A stretch of DNA of 8,313 nt from an uncultured Verrucomicrobiota bacterium. GTDB lineage: Bacteria > Verrucomicrobiota > Kiritimatiellia > RFP12 > UBA3636. Where the stretch lies: assembly GCA_946534745.1 (NCBI GenBank), contig CAMNDA010000224.1, forward strand, positions 1 through 8,313, written 5' to 3'. The notes under the pieces are model-generated. The model saw only the letters and a program-made list of their open reading frames with translations. It searched no databases and had not been told where the DNA came from. Of the stretch, positions 5,542 through 8,313 are shown piece by piece. The number at the start of each line of letters is the position of its first letter. Position 1 is the stretch's first letter. The position numbers were made by a program, and so were the translations under genes.

Positions 5542-6954
5542 TCAGGCCTTCGGAGGCGCGCCGAAGGCGGCGGTGGAGAAGGGCGGGGTCTCGGTGCGGC
5601 CCTCGCGCCAGTCGCGGACGGCCTCGAGCCGCGCCTTCAGGCGCGCCTCGGCGCCGAGGCCGGCGGGCGCGTAGTAGCGGCGGCCGCGAAGCGAGTCCGG
5701 CAGGCACGACATCCGCGCGATCTTCTCGTCCGTGTCGTGCGCGTAGGTGTAGCCCTTGCCGTAGGAGAGATCCTTCATGAGCCGCGTCGGCGCGTTGCGG
5801 ATGTGAAGCGGCACCGGCTCGGCGACGCGCTCCTGCGCGTCCTTCGCGGCGGCGAGGTAGGCCGCCTCCATCGCGTTGGACTTCGGGGCGAGCGAGAGGT
5901 AGACGACGACCTGCGCCAGGGCGCAGTTGCACTCCGGCATCCCGATCTTGTGGCACGCGTCCCAGACGGTGTTGGCGAGCAGCAGCGCGTTCGGGTCGGC
6001 GAGGCCGACGTCCTCGCTCGCGAAGCGGATGCAGCGGCGCGCGACGTAGAGCGGGTCCTCGCCGCCCTCGAGCATGCGCGCGAGCCAGTAGACCGCGGCG
6101 TCGGGGTCGGAGTTGCGCATCGACTTGTGCAGCGCCGAGATGATGTTGTAGTGCTCCTCGCCGTCCTTGTCGTACATCAGCGCCTTGCGGCTGATGCACT
6201 CGGCGAGGACCTCGTCGGTGACCGTCCGGACGCCGTCCACCGACCCCGCGTTCGCGACGGCCGTCTCGAGCGTGCCGAGCGCCTTGCGCGCGTCGCCGTT
6301 GGCGTAGACCGCGAGCCTGCGCAGGACGGGCTCGGGCACGACGAGCGGCTGCCCGCCGTAGCCGCGCTCGTCCGAGAGCGCGCGGCGCAGCAGCTCGACG
6401 ATCTCCTCCTCGCCGAGGCCGTTGAGGACGAAGACCTTGCAGCGGGAGAGCAGCGCGGAGTTGACCTCGAAGGAGGGGTTCTCCGTCGTGGCGCCGATGA
6501 GGACGATGCTGCCCTGCTCGACGAACGGCAGGAAGGCGTCCTGCTGCGCCTTGTTGAAGCGGTGGATCTCGTCGACGAAGAGGACGGTCCGCACGCCGAG
6601 GGCGCGCGCCTCCTCGGCGCGGGCCATGATCTCCTTGATCTCCTTGATGCCGCTCGTGACGGCGCTGAAGGTGACGAACTGCGCCTTCGTGAGGTTGGCG
6701 ATCACGTTGGCGAGGGTGGTCTTGCCGACGCCGGGCGGCCCCCAGAGGATCATCGAGGGGATCTCGTCGCGCTCGATCATCGAGCGCAGGAGCTTCCCGG
6801 GCCCGACGAGGTGCTCCTGCCCGACGAACTCCTCGAGCGTGCGCGGCCGCATGCGGCTCGCGAGCGGCTGGGGCGCGGCGGCGGCGGGCTCCGCGGCGGC
6901 GCCGGCGGGGCGCTCCTCCTCCAGCAGGGACATCTGCTTCATCCGTGCGTTCAC
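5542..6954 (-). CDS. rarA: Replication-associated recombination protein A (RarA/MgsA AAA+ ATPase)
   Basis: RarA is a cytoplasmic AAA+ ATPase related to clamp loaders and RuvB that acts at stalled replication forks with SSB. Numbered from the GTG at 6954, the 470-residue product shows SRMRPRTLEEFVGQEHLVG (33-51), Walker A GPPGVGKT (72-79), Walker B VLFVDEIHRFNKAQQD (124-139), sensor 1 GATTENPSF (154-162) and the arginine finger in SRC (R171). The family-specific C-terminal half includes DPDAAVYWLARMLEGGEDP and the end motif LPDSLRGRRYY. Length fits the family (about 440-450) with a slightly long N-terminus. The GTG at 6954 is chosen because it lies 7 nt after an extended -10 box and would be the first codon of a leaderless mRNA. 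ATG codons at 6942 and 6933 are in frame and cannot be excluded; none has a Shine-Dalgarno site. It is the first gene of the three-gene minus-strand cluster. Confidence 0.93.
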   Translation of the reverse strand: MNARMKQMSLLEEERPAGAAAEPAAAAPQPLASRMRPRTLEEFVGQEHLVGPGKLLRSMIERDEIPSMILWGPPGVGKTTLANVIANLTKAQFVTFSAVTSGIKEIKEIMARAEEARALGVRTVLFVDEIHRFNKAQQDAFLPFVEQGSIVLIGATTENPSFEVNSALLSRCKVFVLNGLGEEEIVELLRRALSDERGYGGQPLVVPEPVLRRLAVYANGDARKALGTLETAVANAGSVDGVRTVTDEVLAECISRKALMYDKDGEEHYNIISALHKSMRNSDPDAAVYWLARMLEGGEDPLYVARRCIRFASEDVGLADPNALLLANTVWDACHKIGMPECNCALAQVVVYLSLAPKSNAMEAAYLAAAKDAQERVAEPVPLHIRNAPTRLMKDLSYGKGYTYAHDTDEKIARMSCLPDSLRGRRYYAPAGLGAEARLKARLEAVRDWREGRTETPPFSTAAFGAPPKA

Positions 6955-6961
6955 GCCGCGG

Positions 6962-6970
6962 AGTATATCA
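6962..6970 (-). promoter_or_regulatory. Extended -10 promoter of rarA
   Basis: Read on the minus strand, TGATATACT (6970-6962) is an extended -10 element (TG, one base, then TATACT). The 7 bases CCGCGGC separate it from the GTG at 6954. No good -35 box is visible 17-18 bp upstream (TGGCGC at best), which is usual for extended -10 promoters. Transcription should begin at or next to the GTG. Confidence 0.72.
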
Positions 6971-6973
6971 TAC

Positions 6974-6999
6974 CCCCCGCCGCCGCGCCAGCGCGGGGG
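6974..6999. repeat. Inverted repeat between the rarA and TPR-gene promoters
   Basis: CCCCCGC (6974-6980) and GCGGGGG (6993-6999) form a 7-bp inverted repeat with a 12-bp centre. It fills the space between the rarA -10 box and the plus-strand -35 box, so it could be an operator for both genes. Given the base composition, chance is a real alternative. Confidence 0.35.
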
Positions 7000-7029
7000 T
7001 TGAATCCGGCGGGGCTGTTCGTGTATACT
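7000..7029 (+). promoter_or_regulatory. sigma70-type promoter of the TPR-like gene
   Basis: TTGAAT (7000-7005) and TATACT (7024-7029) are separated by 18 bp. The -10 box ends 7 nt before the ATG at 7037, so the mRNA is predicted to be leaderless. The bases around the -10 box and start (TATACTCCGCCGCATG) mirror those of rarA (TATACTCCGCGGCGTG) on the other strand. Confidence 0.8.
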
Positions 7030-7036
7030 CCGCCGC

Positions 7037-8200
7037 ATGACGAAAATCCCACGACTTCCGGTCCTCCCGCTCGTCCTGCTCGCGCTCCTCGCCGCCGCGC
7101 CCGCCCCCGCGTGGTCGCTCTTCGGCTCCTCCGCCGAGGAGAAGCTCCTCCGGCGCGCCGACGAGGCCTACGACGCGGCGATGAAGGCCGCCGAGGAGAA
7201 GGACGCCCTCGCCGAGCTCCAGCTGCTCTCCTCCGCGCGAAGCGGCTACCAGCGCCTCGCCGACGAATACCCCTCCTTCCGCGCGGACCACGTCTCGCAG
7301 CGCCTCAACGCCGTCGTGATGCTGGCGGAGAGCGTCTCGGTCGCGATCGACTCCGGCGAGAGCGCGATCGCCGACCCCGCCGCGGGCGGCGCGCGCGCCG
7401 CCGAGCCGGGCGCGCCGATGGCCGCGCCGGACTCGTCCGATCCGGGCGCCCCGGCGTTCCGCTACCCCGTCCCCGCGCTTGTGCGGACGGAGGGCGCCCC
7501 CGCCGCCGCGCCCGAGCCGGCCGCCCCGGATCCCGCGCCGGAGGAGACCGATCCCTCCCTCACCGCGGCGATCCCCAACCCCTTCTTCCGGAAGGCGCCG
7601 GAGCCGGCCGCCGCGCCGGAGGCCGCCGCCGTCCCGCCCGGGCCGGAGCCGGACGCCGCGGAGGGGGCCTCCGCCTCCGTCGAGGTGACGCTGCACGAGG
7701 CCGCGCCGCCGCCGCCCGTCCCGCCCGAGGAGGACATCCGCGACGCGCGCACCTTCCTGGACATGCTCCGCGAGGCCCGCGCGACGGACGCCGTCCTGCT
7801 CCTCGAGGACCGGCTCGAGGAGCAGGGCTCCTCCGCCTCGCTCCGCACCCGGCTCATGTACGCCCGCGCGCTCGTGCAGTGCGCCAACTACCGCCGCGCG
7901 GCGGACGTCCTCGCGGCGCTCCCGAAGGAGGCCGAGGGCGACCCCTCCGTCCGCTCGCTCCGCGCCGCGGTCGCCGTGGGCAACGACGACCTGCCGGAGG
8001 CGCTGCTGCAGCTCTCGCTGCTCCTGCGCGACCACGCCGGCTACGCCGACGCCTACGTGGACCTGGCCTACGTCTACCTCCTCCTGGACCCGGTGAACAA
8101 TCGCGAGCTCGCGCTCGGCAACTACAAGGCCGGCCTCGAGCGCGGCGCGAAGCGCGACGGCCGCCTCGAGAAGGAGCTCGACGTCACCATCGCGCGCTAG
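7037..8200 (+). CDS. Exported TPR-like repeat protein with a Pro/Ala-rich linker
   Basis: The 387-residue product starts MTKIPRLPVLPLVLLALLAAAPAP, a clear Sec signal peptide with likely cleavage near residue 25. No lipobox cysteine is present. Residues 32-105 are helical and TPR-like (ADEAYDAAM, then SGYQRLADEYP). Residues 110-230 are a disordered linker rich in Ala, Pro and Glu. Residues 232-387 form a second helical block that reads as about four TPR-like units: AVLLLEDRLEEQG, RLMYARALVQCANYRRAADVL, LPEALLQLSLLLRDH, and YVDLAYVYLLLDP with LALGNYKAGLERG. Such proteins usually act as scaffolds in the periplasm or at the envelope, but no partner can be read from the sequence. The ATG at 7037 sits 7 nt after a strong -10 box and is the only start that gives a signal peptide. 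Its linker style resembles that of the DPFA protein, which lies on the opposite strand. Confidence 0.88.
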   Translation: MTKIPRLPVLPLVLLALLAAAPAPAWSLFGSSAEEKLLRRADEAYDAAMKAAEEKDALAELQLLSSARSGYQRLADEYPSFRADHVSQRLNAVVMLAESVSVAIDSGESAIADPAAGGARAAEPGAPMAAPDSSDPGAPAFRYPVPALVRTEGAPAAAPEPAAPDPAPEETDPSLTAAIPNPFFRKAPEPAAAPEAAAVPPGPEPDAAEGASASVEVTLHEAAPPPPVPPEEDIRDARTFLDMLREARATDAVLLLEDRLEEQGSSASLRTRLMYARALVQCANYRRAADVLAALPKEAEGDPSVRSLRAAVAVGNDDLPEALLQLSLLLRDHAGYADAYVDLAYVYLLLDPVNNRELALGNYKAGLERGAKRDGRLEKELDVTIAR

Positions 8201-8219
8201 CCGCGCCCCGCGGCGCGCG
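8191..8219. other. GC-rich interrupted hairpin at the end of the TPR-like gene
   Basis: CGCGCG (8191-8196) can pair with CGCGCG (8214-8219), and CCGCG (8201-8205) with CGCGG (8209-8213), around a CCC loop; the CTAG holding the stop codon bulges out. There is no T tract, so termination is doubtful and the next gene could be co-transcribed. Confidence 0.25.
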
Positions 8220-8222
8220 ACC

Positions 8223-8226
8223 GGAG
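8223..8226 (+). promoter_or_regulatory. Shine-Dalgarno site for the gene starting at 8237
   Basis: GGAG ends 10 nt before the ATG at 8237. No promoter-like AT-rich hexamers occur in the 36-bp gap after the TPR-like gene, which favours read-through transcription and internal initiation here. Confidence 0.5.
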
Positions 8227-8236
8227 ACCCCGCCAC

Positions 8237-8313
8237 ATGACCCGCGCCTCCCGCCCCCGCGCCGCCGCGGCCGCCGCGATCCTCGCCGCGCTCCTCGCGC
8301 TCGGCGCGGCGCC
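8237..8313 (+). CDS. Start of an exported protein, cut by the right edge
   Basis: Twenty-five complete codons are visible. They encode a typical signal peptide: a basic start (MTRASRPR) followed by an uninterrupted Ala/Leu/Ile core ending in LLALGAA. The ATG has a GGAG site at good spacing and lies 36 nt after the TPR-like gene on the same strand, so the two probably form an operon of envelope proteins. The mature protein lies outside the window, and nothing can be said about its function. Confidence 0.65.
   Translation, partial: MTRASRPRAAAAAAILAALLALGAA

Noticed and set aside
3569..6199. Minus-strand open frame of 876 codons across the hydrolase and rarA
   Set aside because: It is an alternate frame of two real genes, Arg/Pro-rich throughout and lacking any motif; the true frames show rarA and GH42-like signatures.
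8191..8219. Intrinsic terminator after the TPR-like gene
   Set aside because: The hairpin is interrupted and has no T tract, so I list it only as a hairpin.
6968..8236. Minus-strand open frame of 422 codons opposite the TPR-like gene
   Set aside because: It is antisense to a gene with a signal peptide and a good promoter, and its own translation is Gly/Arg-rich without a domain.

Overview
The window is very GC-rich and almost fully coding. It looks like a chromosomal housekeeping stretch of a Gram-negative bacterium: hldD makes the heptose precursor of lipopolysaccharide core, and several products carry Sec signal peptides. The GC bias, the Pro/Ala-rich secreted proteins, the weak use of Shine-Dalgarno sites and a divergent GH42-like sugar hydrolase would fit a Verrucomicrobiota/Kiritimatiellota/Lentisphaerota-type (PVC) genome. 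That placement is an inference from style, not from a marker gene. I see no phage, insertion sequence, CRISPR array or defence system.

Left part (1-1974): a 23S rRNA methyltransferase of the RlmI family runs off the left edge on the minus strand. It starts only 19 nt after the CCA end of a tRNA-Thr(UGU), so tRNA and mRNA appear to share one transcript. This tRNA unit and the plus-strand hldD diverge from a 91-bp gap holding two well-formed sigma70-type promoters placed back to back. The hldD -10 box lies 8 nt before its ATG, which predicts a leaderless mRNA.

Middle part (1971-6954, minus strand): three closely spaced genes (gaps of 12 and 13 nt) read as one operon in the order rarA (replication-associated AAA+ ATPase), a cytoplasmic GH42-like glycoside hydrolase, and an exported protein with a proline-rich linker and repeated DPFA motifs. 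The last gene meets hldD head-on. Their stop codons overlap in a single CTAG, and an 8-bp hairpin is centred on it.

Right part (6955-8313): rarA diverges from a plus-strand gene for an exported TPR-like protein, across an 82-bp gap. Both promoters have a TATACT -10 box exactly 7 nt before the start codon, so both mRNAs are predicted to be leaderless. A second exported protein begins at 8237 and is cut by the window edge. No stretch longer than about 100 bases lacks a gene or RNA.
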